Under the pieces are notes generated by a model that ran no database searches, had not been told where the DNA came from, and saw nothing but the letters and a program-made list of their open reading frames with translations. The position numbers and the translations under genes were made by a program. From CALMEC01 sp963706315 (GTDB lineage: Bacteria > Actinomycetota > Thermoleophilia > Miltoncostaeales > Miltoncostaeaceae), in assembly GCA_963706315.1 (NCBI GenBank), contig CAVPMA010000014.1:304560-368559 (forward strand): a stretch of 64,000 nt of DNA. The letters run 5' to 3'. Below, piece by piece: positions 24,218 through 33,306 of the stretch (position 1 is its first letter; the number at the start of each line of letters is the position of its first letter).

Positions 24218-25526
24218 ATGAGCTCACTCGCCGATTCCATCGCCGAGCGCCTCACGACCGTCCGCGAGCGGACGCTGGCGCTCTACGAGCCGCTCGCGCG
24301 GCGGCGACCTCGCCCGCACCCCCGACCCGATCATGAGCCCGCCCCTGTGGGATCTCGGCCACATCGCGGCCTACGAGGAGCTGTGGCTCGCGTGCCGCCT
24401 GTCCGGTCACGCGTCGCTCTACCCCGAGCTGCAGCAGGCCTATGACGCGTTCGAGACCCCGCGGGCGCGGCGCAGGTCGGTCCGCCTGCTCGACGAGCCA
24501 GGATGCCGCGACTACCTCGATCGCGTCCGCGAGCGCTCGCTGGAGGCCCTCGCGGTGACGGACCTGGACCCGGACGGTCCGCCGCTCACCGCCGCCGGGT
24601 TCGTCTTCGAGATGGTCGCCGAGCACGAGGCTCAGCACACCGAGACGGTGCTACAGACGCTCCAGATGTTCGATGATCGCACGTACCGTCCGACCCGCCG
24701 CCGGCGCCTCCCCGATGCCGGGGAGCGCCCCTCGGACCGCATCTTCATCCCTTCGGGGATCTTCAAGATGGGGGCCGGGGCGGACTTCGCCTACGACTGC
24801 GAGCGTCCGCGCCATCAGCGCGCGCTCGCCGGCTACCTCATCGACCGCTACCCGGTCACCAACGGCCGGCACCTCGAGTTCATGGCCGACGGCGGGTACG
24901 CCCGGCCGGAGCTGTGGAGCGCCGAGGGCTGGGCATGGCGCTGCGAGCACGCCGTGCGCGCGCCCCTCTACTGGGAGCCAGACACCGCGGGCGGCTGGCT
25001 CTCCCGGAGCTTCGACGACGTCGTGCCCGTCGACCCCGACCGGCCGGTGTGCCACGTGTCGTGGCACGAGGCCGACGCCCATGCCCGGTGGGCTGGCGCG
25101 CGGCTGCCCAGCGAGGAGGAGTGGGAGCGCGCCGCGTGCTCCGGCCACCCCGAGTGCGACGCGCCCCGATTCCCCTGGGGCGACGCGCCCGCCGAGGGCC
25201 GCGCGAACCTCGACCAGCTCGCGTTCGCCCCCGCACCGGTCGGGGCCTACCCCGACGGCGCCGCTCCGACCGGGTGCGCGCAGTTGATCGGCGACGTGTG
25301 GGAGTGGACCGCGAGCGCGTTCGGCCCGTATCCGGGCTTCGCGGCATTTCCGTATCGCGAGTACTCCGAGGTGTTCTTCGGGAAGGACTACCGGGTGTTG
25401 CGCGGCGGCTCATGGGCGACCCAGCCGATCGCGGTGCGCACGACGTTCCGCAACTGGGACCTGCCCCAGCGGCGCCAGATCTTCGCCGGGTTCCGGCTGG
25501 CGTGGGACATCGACGAGCGATCATGA
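24218..25526 (+). pseudogene. egtB: ergothioneine sulfoxide synthase EgtB, N-terminal frameshift
   Basis: EgtB joins gamma-glutamylcysteine or cysteine to hercynine at a non-haem iron. The DinB-like N-domain has MSPPLWDLGHIAAYEELWL and EHEAQHTETV, supplying the three histidine iron ligands; the C-domain is a formylglycine-enzyme fold with HVSWHEADAHARWAGARLP, WEWTASAFGPYPGF and VLRGGSWATQP. The first 27 codons (MSSLADSIAERLTTVRERT) lie in another frame; one extra base in the CGCGGCGGCG run at about 24294-24306 separates them. Removing it gives about 435 residues. Alternatively translation starts at ATG 24333 (397 residues) with all iron ligands kept. It is coupled to egtD. Confidence 0.8.
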
Positions 25527-25540
25527 GGGGGGACCCGAAT

Positions 25541-26563
25541 ATGCCGGTGACAACGCCCCGCGCGACCCGGCCCCGGCCGTATCGCCTCGACGTGCATCCG
25601 GTCAACGCGACCGTGGAGGGCTCGCTCGCCGACGACGTGCGACGGGGACTCACAGGCCGGCCGAAGTGGCTCCTCCCGAAGTACTTCTACGACGACCGCG
25701 GCAGCCAGCTGTTCGAGGCGATCACCGGGCTGCCCGAGTACTACCAGACCCGCACCGAACTCGAGATCCTGCGCCGCGAGGCGGCCGGGATCGTGGCCCG
25801 CCACGAGCCGACAGAGCTCGTGGAGCTCGGGTCCGGCTCATCACGCAAGACCGTCGCGCTGCTCGACGCCATGGACGAGGCCGGTGGCCTCGCGCGGTAC
25901 GTCCCGTTCGACGTATCGCCGGGGATCCTGCTCGCCGCGGCCGGCCGGTTGGCCGAGGCGTACCCGGGCCTGCGCGTGCACGCGGTGGCGGGCGACTTCG
26001 AGCGTCACCTGCGCCAGCTTCCCGCCAGGGCCCGAGGTGGGCGGCGGCTGGTGGCGTTCCTGGGCGGCACCATCGGCAACATCCATCCCGACGCGCGCGC
26101 GCCGTTCCTGAGGGCGATACGCGGGCTCTTGCGTCCAGGCGACCGGTTGCTCATGGGGACCGACCTGGTCAAGGACGCCGCACGGCTACAGGCCGCCTAT
26201 GACGACGCGGCCGGGGTCACCGCGGCCTTCAACCTGAACATCCTGAACGTGATCAACCGCGAGCTCCGCGCGGACTTCGACCTCGATCGCTTCGCCCACG
26301 TCGCCCTGTACGACGAGCAGCACGCGTGGATCGAGATGCGGCTTCGGTCGCTCGTCGACCAGACCGTCCGCATTCGCGACATCGACCTGGACGTGGACAT
26401 CGCCGAGGGCGAGGAGGTGCGCACCGAGATCTCGTGCAAGTTCACCCGCGGGACCCTCGCGGAGATGTACGCGTCCGCCGGACTCGAACTGGCGGAGTTC
26501 CACACCGACGACGACGAGCTCTTCGCGGTCTCGATCGCCTGTCGCGACGACGACCTCGCCTGA
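25541..26563 (+). CDS. egtD: L-histidine N-alpha-methyltransferase EgtD
   Basis: A 340-residue SAM-dependent enzyme that trimethylates histidine to hercynine, the first step of ergothioneine synthesis. Family markers are PKWLLPKYFYDDRGSQLFEA, ITGLPEYYQTRTELEIL, ELGSGSSRKT (SAM motif I), FLGGTIGNIHPDARAPFL, DLVKDAARLQAAYDD and the C-terminal KFTRGTLAEMYASAGL. An ATG at 25523 overlaps the egtB stop (ATGA), but ATG 25541 has GAGGGGGG eight bases upstream and is preferred. The pair egtB-egtD is the minimal ergothioneine locus; egtA, egtC and egtE are not in the window. Confidence 0.93.
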   Translation: MPVTTPRATRPRPYRLDVHPVNATVEGSLADDVRRGLTGRPKWLLPKYFYDDRGSQLFEAITGLPEYYQTRTELEILRREAAGIVARHEPTELVELGSGSSRKTVALLDAMDEAGGLARYVPFDVSPGILLAAAGRLAEAYPGLRVHAVAGDFERHLRQLPARARGGRRLVAFLGGTIGNIHPDARAPFLRAIRGLLRPGDRLLMGTDLVKDAARLQAAYDDAAGVTAAFNLNILNVINRELRADFDLDRFAHVALYDEQHAWIEMRLRSLVDQTVRIRDIDLDVDIAEGEEVRTEISCKFTRGTLAEMYASAGLELAEFHTDDDELFAVSIACRDDDLA

Positions 26564-26564
26564 G

Positions 26565-27263
26565 CTACTCGCCGGGGCCGGCCTCGTCTCCGCCCCGGTG
26601 GATCCAGATGGTGCGATTCTCGATCGTGATTTCGTCGTTCTGCACGAGCTTGCCGAGGGCGATCGTGATCGACTCACGCACCGCGCCGACCATCTCCGCA
26701 AGCTGCTGGTGCGTGAGGCGAAGATCGAGCCGCACCCCCTGCGGCGTGACCCGGCCGAAGCGCTCGGCCAGCTGACGCAGCTTGAGCAGCAGGCGCCGCT
26801 CGACGCGGGGTTCCAGGGCGATCGCCACCGCCAGCTCGCGATCGGCGATCTGGGCTGCGAGCACGCGCACCAGGTTTGCGGCGATCCGCGGCTCGGTGAG
26901 CCAGCTTTCGAAGCGGACCGGGTCGATCAGGAGCACGACGGAGGGCTCGAGCGCGCGGCCGCGCACGCGCGGGCCGACGCTCGTCCATGATTCCGAGGCG
27001 GGCAGCAGTACGTCGCCTTCCTCCAGCAGCGTCACCGTGCGGTGCCGGTCGGTGTCGGCCTCGTCGAAGTCGAGCGCCAGGCGTCCCGATCGTACGACGC
27101 AGCATGCCGCGCCGGACGCGACCACGTCGACCAGGTCGCCCTGGCCGAGCCGGGCCGCAGTCACCCCGCGCAGCATCCGCTTGACGGTGGCCTCGTCGAG
27201 GCCGCTCAACAGGTCGAACGTTGCGAGGTCCGATCTCGCCGGTTTGGCCGCGTTGATGCCCAC
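26565..27263 (-). CDS. Crp/Fnr-family transcriptional regulator
   Basis: A 232-residue regulator: an N-terminal cyclic-nucleotide-binding beta roll (about residues 18-120, with GDLVDVVASGAACCVVRSGRL and LLEEGDVLLP), a long dimer helix (AANLVRVLAAQIADRELAVA), and a C-terminal winged helix (RLTHQQLAEMVGAVRESITIAL, residues about 180-200). The cAMP pocket residues are not clearly conserved, so the effector is unknown. GTG 27263 is set by GGAGG seven bases upstream. It converges on egtD with one base between the two stop codons. Confidence 0.88.
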   Translation of the reverse strand: MGINAAKPARSDLATFDLLSGLDEATVKRMLRGVTAARLGQGDLVDVVASGAACCVVRSGRLALDFDEADTDRHRTVTLLEEGDVLLPASESWTSVGPRVRGRALEPSVVLLIDPVRFESWLTEPRIAANLVRVLAAQIADRELAVAIALEPRVERRLLLKLRQLAERFGRVTPQGVRLDLRLTHQQLAEMVGAVRESITIALGKLVQNDEITIENRTIWIHRGGDEAGPGE

Positions 27264-27447
27264 CCGTCCTCCAGGGTCCGCCGGATCGTAGCCCGAGTCG
27301 CAGCGCCGAGAAAGCCGAACTCCCTCCCCGTGAGGAACCTCGCCGAGATTGGGCCGGTGGTTGCACGCCACCAAGAGGCGGCGCAAGTGTCGGCCAATTG
27401 GCCTCAGGTGCCGACGGTCGGCGACGCGACTGCGTACGATCCCGCCG

Positions 27448-28308
27448 ATGGCGCGCAGACGAGTCGACGTGGGGGAGGTCACCCTCAGCATCGAGGAGGC
27501 GGGCGAAGGCGAGCTCGTGGTGCTGCTGCACGGGTTCCCCGAGATCTCGCACTCGTGGCGGCACCAGCTTCCGGCGCTCGCGTCAGCGGGGTACCACGCG
27601 GTCGCGCCGGACCTGCGCGGCTACGGCGAATCGGACGCGCCGACGGAGGTGGCCGACTACGCCCTGCCCAAGCTCGCGGGCGACATCGTCGGCCTGATCC
27701 GGGCGCTGGGGCATGAGCGGGCCCACATCGTCGGCCACGACTGGGGCGGGAGCATCGCCTGGGTCCTGGCGTCGAGGATGCCGGAGCTCGTTCGCAGCCT
27801 CACGATCCTCAACAGCCCCCACCCGATCGCGTCGGCCGAGGCGCGGCAGATCCCGGAGCAGCAGCAGAAGGCCTGGTACATGCTGCTCTTCCAGTTCGCG
27901 GGCGTCGCGGAGGAGTGGCTGGCGAAGGACGACTTCGCGAACCTGCGCAGCTTCGTGTTCGACACCGCCGCGCCGGGCACGTTCCCGCCCGGCGACCGCG
28001 AGGTGTTCTGCGCGGCGCTCGCGCGGGAGGGGCGGCTCACGGCGGCTCTCAACTACTACCGGGCGAACATCCCGCCGGAGACATGGCTCAAGCCGCCGCC
28101 CGATCTGCCGCCCGTGCGGGTGCCCACCACCATCCTCTGGGGCGAGGCCGACGCGTACATGAGCGGCGCCCTGCTGGAGCGATCCGTGCAGAAGGTCACG
28201 GGGCCCCTCCAGGTCGAGCGGCTGCCCGGCGTGAGCCATTGGGTCCAGCAGGAGATCCCCGACCGGGTCAATGAGCTGCTGGTCGCCGCGCTCAAGCGGG
28301 CGGAGTAG
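27448..28308 (+). CDS. alpha/beta hydrolase, epoxide hydrolase-like
   Basis: A 286-residue hydrolase of the epoxide hydrolase/haloalkane dehalogenase group. The oxyanion motif is LLHGFPEISHSW (about residue 27), DLRGYGESDAP follows, the nucleophile elbow is VGHDWGGSIAW with Asp as nucleophile (about 99), LWGEADAY holds the acid position, and GVSHWVQQEIP carries the catalytic histidine. Epoxide opening is the likely activity; the substrate is unknown. TACGAT ends seven bases before ATG and there is no ribosome binding site, so a leaderless mRNA is likely. Confidence 0.86.
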   Translation: MARRRVDVGEVTLSIEEAGEGELVVLLHGFPEISHSWRHQLPALASAGYHAVAPDLRGYGESDAPTEVADYALPKLAGDIVGLIRALGHERAHIVGHDWGGSIAWVLASRMPELVRSLTILNSPHPIASAEARQIPEQQQKAWYMLLFQFAGVAEEWLAKDDFANLRSFVFDTAAPGTFPPGDREVFCAALAREGRLTAALNYYRANIPPETWLKPPPDLPPVRVPTTILWGEADAYMSGALLERSVQKVTGPLQVERLPGVSHWVQQEIPDRVNELLVAALKRAE

Positions 28309-28582
28309 CGCCCGCGGGCCTCAGCGCCACGGATCGCCGATCCGACCCGTTGACGACGCTCGCGTCGGCCTCGTCGCCCTCCGGCGCGACACTCGCGCAG
28401 AAGGCGATCGGGAGCTTCTGAACGACGCCCAGCGGCGGGGCGGGGTCCACGGGGCGGAGGAGAACGATGCGCCGCTCGTCGACCCGGTCGTCCACGTACT
28501 CCACCTGCCGGACGCCGTTCACCGAGATCGCCTCAACACGATCGACGCCGCCGAGCACCCCGAAGCTCCGAAACGCAGCCAT
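28292..28582 (-). CDS. hypothetical protein (doubtful)
   Basis: A 96-residue frame with fairly ordinary composition (FRSFGVLGGVDRVEAISVNG near the start) that converges on the hydrolase gene and overlaps its end by 17 bases. No family, membrane segment or good ribosome binding site is visible. It could be a genuine small protein filling an otherwise empty 350-base gap, or a chance frame. Confidence 0.35.
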   Translation of the reverse strand: MAAFRSFGVLGGVDRVEAISVNGVRQVEYVDDRVDERRIVLLRPVDPAPPLGVVQKLPIAFCASVAPEGDEADASVVNGSDRRSVALRPAGATPPA

Positions 28583-28665
28583 GTCGAGCGGTCCCGTGGC
28601 GGCGCGGCTCGTTACGTCGGCGGGGCGTCATCCCTCGACCAGCGCCCGCCCGGGCGGCACACCTG

Positions 28666-29379
28666 GTGAGCGGGGACTGGGCCACAGCTGCCCTCGACGC
28701 GGTCCACGCCGAGCTCGGCGCGCGTCGCGATCCGCGGCGGGCGGCTCAGATGGCCGCGTACATGCGCGACCAGTTCCCGTTCCTCGGCGTCCCGGCGCCG
28801 GAGCGGCGCACCATTCAGCGACGGGTGCTCGCGGCGCTTGCGGCGCCCACCGCCGGCGACGTGATCCGCTTCGCCGAGCTGTGCTGGGAGCGTGACGAGC
28901 GGGAGTTCCAGTACGCGGCGGCGGATCTCGTGCGCGACCGCGTGACGCTGCTGGGTCCGCACGACCTGCCGGCGCTCGGGCGGCTCGTCGTCGCGAAATC
29001 CTGGTGGGACACCGTCGACGCGCTCGCGGTTGCCATCGGAGCAGTCGTACGGGCACACCCCGGCAGCCGTGAGCTCATGGACCGTTGGCTGCAGTCGGAC
29101 AACCTCTGGCTGGTGCGCGTCGCGATCCTCCACCAGGAGCGCTGGGGCGCCGACACCGACGTGAACTGGCTGTTCGCCGCGTGCCGCCGACGCGCGGACC
29201 ACCCTGACTTCTTCGTCCGCAAGGCCATCGGATGGGCCCTCCGCAGCCTCGCGAAGCGCGACCCGGCGATCGTCCGCGCCTTCCTCGACGCCCACGGCGG
29301 CGAGCTGTCGGGCCTGTCTCGCCGGGAGGCCGAGCGTGGCGTCGCCCGCGGCGAGCGTCCTCGGCGACGAGAAGCATGA
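28666..29379 (+). CDS. DNA alkylation repair protein, AlkD-like
   Basis: A 237-residue all-helical HEAT-like-repeat DNA glycosylase of the AlkC/AlkD family, which excises bulky cationic alkylated bases such as 7-methylguanine. Characteristic stretches are YMRDQFPFLGVPAPERR, WERDEREFQYAAADLV, KSWWDTVDALA (with the catalytic-position Asp), DNLWLVRVAILHQ with the conserved Arg, and FVRKAIGWALRSLAKRDPA. Length is usual (about 230). It starts with GTG and no strong ribosome binding site. It stands alone. Confidence 0.9.
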   Translation: MSGDWATAALDAVHAELGARRDPRRAAQMAAYMRDQFPFLGVPAPERRTIQRRVLAALAAPTAGDVIRFAELCWERDEREFQYAAADLVRDRVTLLGPHDLPALGRLVVAKSWWDTVDALAVAIGAVVRAHPGSRELMDRWLQSDNLWLVRVAILHQERWGADTDVNWLFAACRRRADHPDFFVRKAIGWALRSLAKRDPAIVRAFLDAHGGELSGLSRREAERGVARGERPRRREA

Positions 29380-29516
29380 CCCGGCCGTCCAACTGACCCG
29401 CGCTCCTCGTCCTGCGGGCACGCAGTGCCAAACCTGCGCCCGTCATGCGCCACCCGGGTAGGCTCCCGCGGAATGGTTCCGCGGCCGATTCCCTGCCCCG
29501 CCCCTCGAGCGCGACG

Positions 29517-30977
29517 ATGAGCCTCCTGTGGGCCGGCGTCATCGTCGTGGCCGCGATGGCGATCGCGATCACCGCGATGCTCCTCGTTCGCCGCGTCGCC
29601 CCGGAAGGCAGCTACTTCGAGGACGGCGACCGCGCGGCCGGGGTGTTCGGCGTCCTCGCGACGGGCTTCGCCGTGCTCCTGGGCTTCGTGGTGTTCCTCG
29701 CGTTCGAGAGCTTCGACACGTCCCGGTCGGGGGCGGAGGCCGAGGCGGAACTCGTGTTCCAGCAGTTCGAGATGGCGCAGCTGATGCCGCCGGCCGTCCG
29801 GGCCCAGCTCTCGGGAGAGCTCGTCTGCTATGCGCGCACCGTCGTGCACGACGAGTGGCCGCGGCTGGAGTCGGGTTCGCTCGGCGACACCGTGAACCCC
29901 TGGGGTCTCAGGATGTTCCGGACAACGCAGATGGCCAACCCGCAGCTCCCGAGCGAGCAGGCCGCATTCGGGAAGTGGCTCGACCTCCGCGCCGACCGCG
30001 AGGTCGCGCGCAGCGACCGAACGCACGGGGCCGAGGGTGTGATCCCGGCGCAGCTCTGGATCGTGCTGTTCGTCTCCGCGGCGGTGATCTTCATCTTCAT
30101 GTTGTTCTTCGCGGACCCGGCGGAGGCATGGTTCGTGCAGGCGACGATGATGGGCGGCGTCATCCTGGTGATCTCGTCGACGCTGCTCCTGCTGACGTTC
30201 CTCGACCAGCCGTTCCACCGGGGGGTGGGTGGCCTGCGGCCGGTGGCGATGGAGCGGACGCTGAGGATGCTCGACGGGCGTCGGCATTCAAGCCGCGGGG
30301 AACTTCCGGATCCCGTGCGACGCGAGCGGGGCCCCCGCTGCGTGAGTGACGACGGCAAATCGAGCCGTGCGCACTGGATCGACGTCCTCTCGACGGTGCT
30401 GCTGGCGCTCGCGGCGGTCGCGACGGCGTGGGCGACGTACCAAGCGGCGCACTGGCGCAGCGAGCAGGGGCTCGCAGCGACCCGGGCCACTGCGGCACGG
30501 GTCGAGGCGAACCGTGCTGCGGGGGTCGCGAACCGCCAGATTCAGGTCGACGTCACGACGTTCACCCAGTGGGTGGATGCGTACTCGAATGGCGACGCGA
30601 GGCTGACGGCGTTCTACTTCCGGCGGTTCCGGCCGGAGTTCCGGCCGGCCGTCACGGCGTGGATCGCGACGAAGCCGCTCACGAACGCCCAGGCACCGTT
30701 GACGCCGTTCGACATGCCCCAGTACACGTCGAGCGCGAACCGCGAGGCCGACGCGCTCGAGGCGAAGGGCGCCGCGGAATCCGGTGTCGCCCAGGCGCGT
30801 GTCGAGCGCGCCGACCGCTACACGCTGTGCGTCGTCATGTTCGCGACCGCCCTCTTCTTCGCGGGGATCAGCACTCGGCTGCGCACGGAGGGTACGCAGA
30901 TGGTGGTCCTGGGCATGGGGTGGCTCGCGTTCCTCGGCGCGATCGGCTGGATGGCGACCTTCCCCGTCAACCTGTAG
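29517..30977 (+). CDS. DUF4239-like membrane protein fused in frame to a second membrane protein
   Basis: A single open frame of 486 residues that looks like two proteins. Residues 1-250 have N-terminal helices (LLWAGVIVVAAMAIAITAML, then GVFGVLATGFAVLLGFVVFL), a soluble loop and two more helices around 195-240, the bestrophin-like DUF4239 pattern. Residues about 277-486 match a separate actinobacterial type: an opening helix (DVLSTVLLALAAVATAWATY), a soluble domain with FYFRRFRPEF, and two C-terminal helices. A GTG at 30343 could start the second protein, but no stop divides them. Functions are unknown; a lost stop codon or natural fusion are both possible. Confidence 0.75.
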   Translation: MSLLWAGVIVVAAMAIAITAMLLVRRVAPEGSYFEDGDRAAGVFGVLATGFAVLLGFVVFLAFESFDTSRSGAEAEAELVFQQFEMAQLMPPAVRAQLSGELVCYARTVVHDEWPRLESGSLGDTVNPWGLRMFRTTQMANPQLPSEQAAFGKWLDLRADREVARSDRTHGAEGVIPAQLWIVLFVSAAVIFIFMLFFADPAEAWFVQATMMGGVILVISSTLLLLTFLDQPFHRGVGGLRPVAMERTLRMLDGRRHSSRGELPDPVRRERGPRCVSDDGKSSRAHWIDVLSTVLLALAAVATAWATYQAAHWRSEQGLAATRATAARVEANRAAGVANRQIQVDVTTFTQWVDAYSNGDARLTAFYFRRFRPEFRPAVTAWIATKPLTNAQAPLTPFDMPQYTSSANREADALEAKGAAESGVAQARVERADRYTLCVVMFATALFFAGISTRLRTEGTQMVVLGMGWLAFLGAIGWMATFPVNL

Positions 30978-31028
30978 GACCGCGCGCAGGGCCTGGCGTC
31001 GATTGCGGAAGCGCGGCGCTTCCCCCAG

Positions 31029-31997
31029 TTAGGGAATGACCACGACCTTGCCGAACAGGTCGTCGGCAAGCAGGCGATCGAAGGCCTCGTGAGCGCGTTC
31101 AAGCGGCCACTCCGAATCGATGACGGGTCGCGCCTCGGTCGTTTGCAGCAGGTCGCACAGCGCCACGAGCTCCCCCCGCGTGCCCATCGAGGAGCCGAGC
31201 ACCGACAGCTGCCGCCAGAAGATGCGCGACAGATCGGCCGGTGGGTCGGAGCCCGTCGTCGCACCCGACACCACGACCACGCCACCGGGACGAAGCGACT
31301 TGAGCGAGTGGTCCCACGTCGCCTTCCCGACCGTCTCCACGACCGCGTCGACACGCTCCGGCAGCCGCCCGCCGGGCTCGAGCGCGGCGGTGGCGCCGAT
31401 CGCGAGCGCCCGCGCGCGCTTCGACTCGCTCCGGCTCGTGGCGTACACGGTGAGGCCCGCCGCGACCCCGAGCACGATCGCCGCCGTCGCCACGCCGCCT
31501 CCCGCGCCCTGCACCAGCACCGACTGACCCGACGTGAGCCCCGCCCGCGTGAACAGCATGCGGTAGGCGGTGAGGTACGCCACGGGCAGGCAGGCGGCCT
31601 CGCTGAAGGTGAGCGACGGCGGCTTGGGCACCAGGTTGCGAGACGGCACTGCGACGCGCGGCGCGAGCGTCCCCGGGACGCCTCGTTCGGACAGCAGGTG
31701 GAAGTCCGGTGAGAGCGTCTCGTCCTCACCGGGCGCCGCGGTCGACAGCACGGCGTGAACGACGACCTCACGTCCGTCCAACGTCACCCCGGCCGCGTCG
31801 TCGCCCAGCACCACCGGCAGCATGTCGTCGGTCACGCCGACGCCGCGCAGCGTCCACCAGTCGTGGCGGTTGAGCGCCGCGGCGCGCACCTCGACGATCT
31901 CCCACCCGTCGGGCGGGGCGGGATCCGGAACGTCGTGCAGCTCGAGGGCGGCGAGCGGGTCGTCCCGGTCGATCCGTGCGGCGACGGCGGCGAGCAT
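31029..31997 (-). CDS. zinc-binding dehydrogenase (quinone oxidoreductase-like MDR)
   Basis: A 322-residue medium-chain reductase. The N-domain has ALNRHDWWTLRGVG and VVLGDDAAGVTLDGREV in place of the catalytic zinc ligands, so it is of the zinc-free quinone-reductase kind. The Rossmann motif is VLVQGAGGGVATAAIVLGVA (about residue 160), followed by YATSRSESKRARALAIGA for NADPH. It probably reduces quinones or enones with NADPH. It diverges from the second dehydrogenase gene at 32037, so they share a 39-base upstream region. Confidence 0.87.
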   Translation of the reverse strand: MLAAVAARIDRDDPLAALELHDVPDPAPPDGWEIVEVRAAALNRHDWWTLRGVGVTDDMLPVVLGDDAAGVTLDGREVVVHAVLSTAAPGEDETLSPDFHLLSERGVPGTLAPRVAVPSRNLVPKPPSLTFSEAACLPVAYLTAYRMLFTRAGLTSGQSVLVQGAGGGVATAAIVLGVAAGLTVYATSRSESKRARALAIGATAALEPGGRLPERVDAVVETVGKATWDHSLKSLRPGGVVVVSGATTGSDPPADLSRIFWRQLSVLGSSMGTRGELVALCDLLQTTEARPVIDSEWPLERAHEAFDRLLADDLFGKVVVIP

Positions 31998-32036
31998 CGG
32001 GGCAATCCTGCCAGGCCCGCACTAGGATCGCGGCGG

Positions 32037-33057
32037 ATGCGGGCGGCGATGTACCACGGCGGCGGCAGGCTCACGGTGGAAGACGTGCCGACCCCCGACA
32101 TCCAGGACGGGGAGCTCCTGGTGCGCATGCGCGCCTGCGGGCTGTGCGGCAGCGACCTGATGACCTGGTACCAGGACCGGCGCGCGCCCGTGGTGCTCGG
32201 CCACGAGCCCGTCGGCGAGGTGGTGGAGGTCGGGGCGGGCGCCCCGTTCACGGTCGGGGGAGCGGGTCTTCGTGCACCACCACGTGCCGTGCTTCGAGTG
32301 CCGTCTGTGCCGGGCCGGACGCCACACGCTCTGCGAGACGTTCCGCGCGACCCGGATCGACCCGGGCGGGCTCGCCGAGTACATCCGGGTCCCCCGGGCG
32401 AACGTCGACGCCGACGTGCTCGTGATCCCCGACGAGCTCGACGACGTCGCCGCCACCCTCGTCGAGCCCGTGGCGTGCATCGTCCGCGGGCAGCGGATGG
32501 CCGGCGTGAACGCCGGCTCACGCGTGGCGGTGGTAGGGGCGGGGTCGATGGGGCTCCTGGAGATACAGGTGGCGAAGGCCCTCGGGGCCGCGGAGGTCGT
32601 CGCGCTCGAGCCGCAGCCCGATCGCCGTGCGGTCGCGCGCCGGGTCGGGGCGATCACCCCCGACGGCTTCGACGCCGAAGCGGTTCGCGAAGCCCTCGGC
32701 GGCGAGCTCGCCGACCAGGTCTTCGTCTGCACCCACCACCACGGCGCGATCGCGGAGTCGCTGCACATGGCGGGGCCCGCCGGCGTCGTCCAGCTGTTCG
32801 CGCCGACCGAGCCGGGTGAGCTCGTGCCGCTCGACCTCGGCGCGGTGTTCTTCCGCGAGGTCACGCTGCAGTCCACGTACTCGGCCGGGCCGGCCGACAC
32901 GCGCGAGGCGCTCGGCATGCTGGCCGCGGGGCTCATCGAACCCGACTCGGTCATCTCCCACCGAGTGCCGCTCGAGGCGGCCGGGGAGGCCTACCGGCTC
33001 GCCGCGTCGGGGGAGGCGATGAAGGTCGTCGTGGAGGGCGCGCAGCGGGGAGCATGA
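32037..33057 (+). pseudogene. zinc-dependent MDR alcohol dehydrogenase, frameshifted
   Basis: The N-part (ATG 32037) has the catalytic zinc residues RACGLCGSDLM and VLGHEPVGEVVEVG. At 32256-32260 a run of five G shifts the frame; with four G the protein continues as ERVFVHHHVPCFECRLC, then CRAGRHTLC (structural zinc cysteines), VAVVGAGSMGLLEIQVAKAL (NAD motif) and a normal C-terminus at 33057. The restored length is about 339 residues, normal for the family (sorbitol/threonine dehydrogenase-like). Both halves are fully conserved, so a homopolymer sequencing error is likely. TAGGAT eight bases before ATG suggests a leaderless mRNA. Confidence 0.8.
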
Positions 33058-33138
33058 GCCCCGCCCCGCCGATGTAAAGCTTGTGTTGGAGCGGTGGAGC
33101 GGCCGGCCACGCCGCTGCTACCCTCCGCTCGTTGGGCT

Positions 33139-33273
33139 GAGGCGTTTCCCGTACGCCTCGGTTCACTCCGTCTGCCGCGGAATGGGTGTGGCTCCTGCGG
33201 AGACGGCGATCCCTTGGACTACAAAGTCCTTACCCGATGGGCGGGAAGGGGTCGTGGTCGTCTGCCGAGACGG
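33139..33273 (+). ncRNA. candidate structured leader RNA upstream of small secreted proteins
   Basis: Three elements fold without mismatch: a 7-bp hairpin (33139-33159, arms GAGGCGT/ACGCCTC), a 10-bp stem with one bulge (33168-33206, CCGTCT-g-CCGC with GCGGAGACGG), and a three-way junction (33208-33253) with an 8-bp closing stem containing one G-U pair and two 4-bp hairpins. A fourth hairpin (33259-33272, CGTCT/AGACG) repeats AGACGG, so CCGTCT can pair with either copy, a switch-like design. The element ends 34 bases before the start of the first small secreted protein. It does not match a riboswitch class I know. Confidence 0.45.
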
Positions 33274-33306
33274 GAATCGGAACAAACTCGCCCTTTGGAG
33301 ATTCAC

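Noticed and set aside
33121..33290. c-di-AMP (ydaO/yuaA) or c-di-GMP riboswitch
   Set aside because: The position upstream of secreted proteins invited this, but the conserved GGGGTGAATC-like, CCGAATCC-like and GGGACGCAAAGCC-like segments are absent. It is kept only as an unclassified structured leader.
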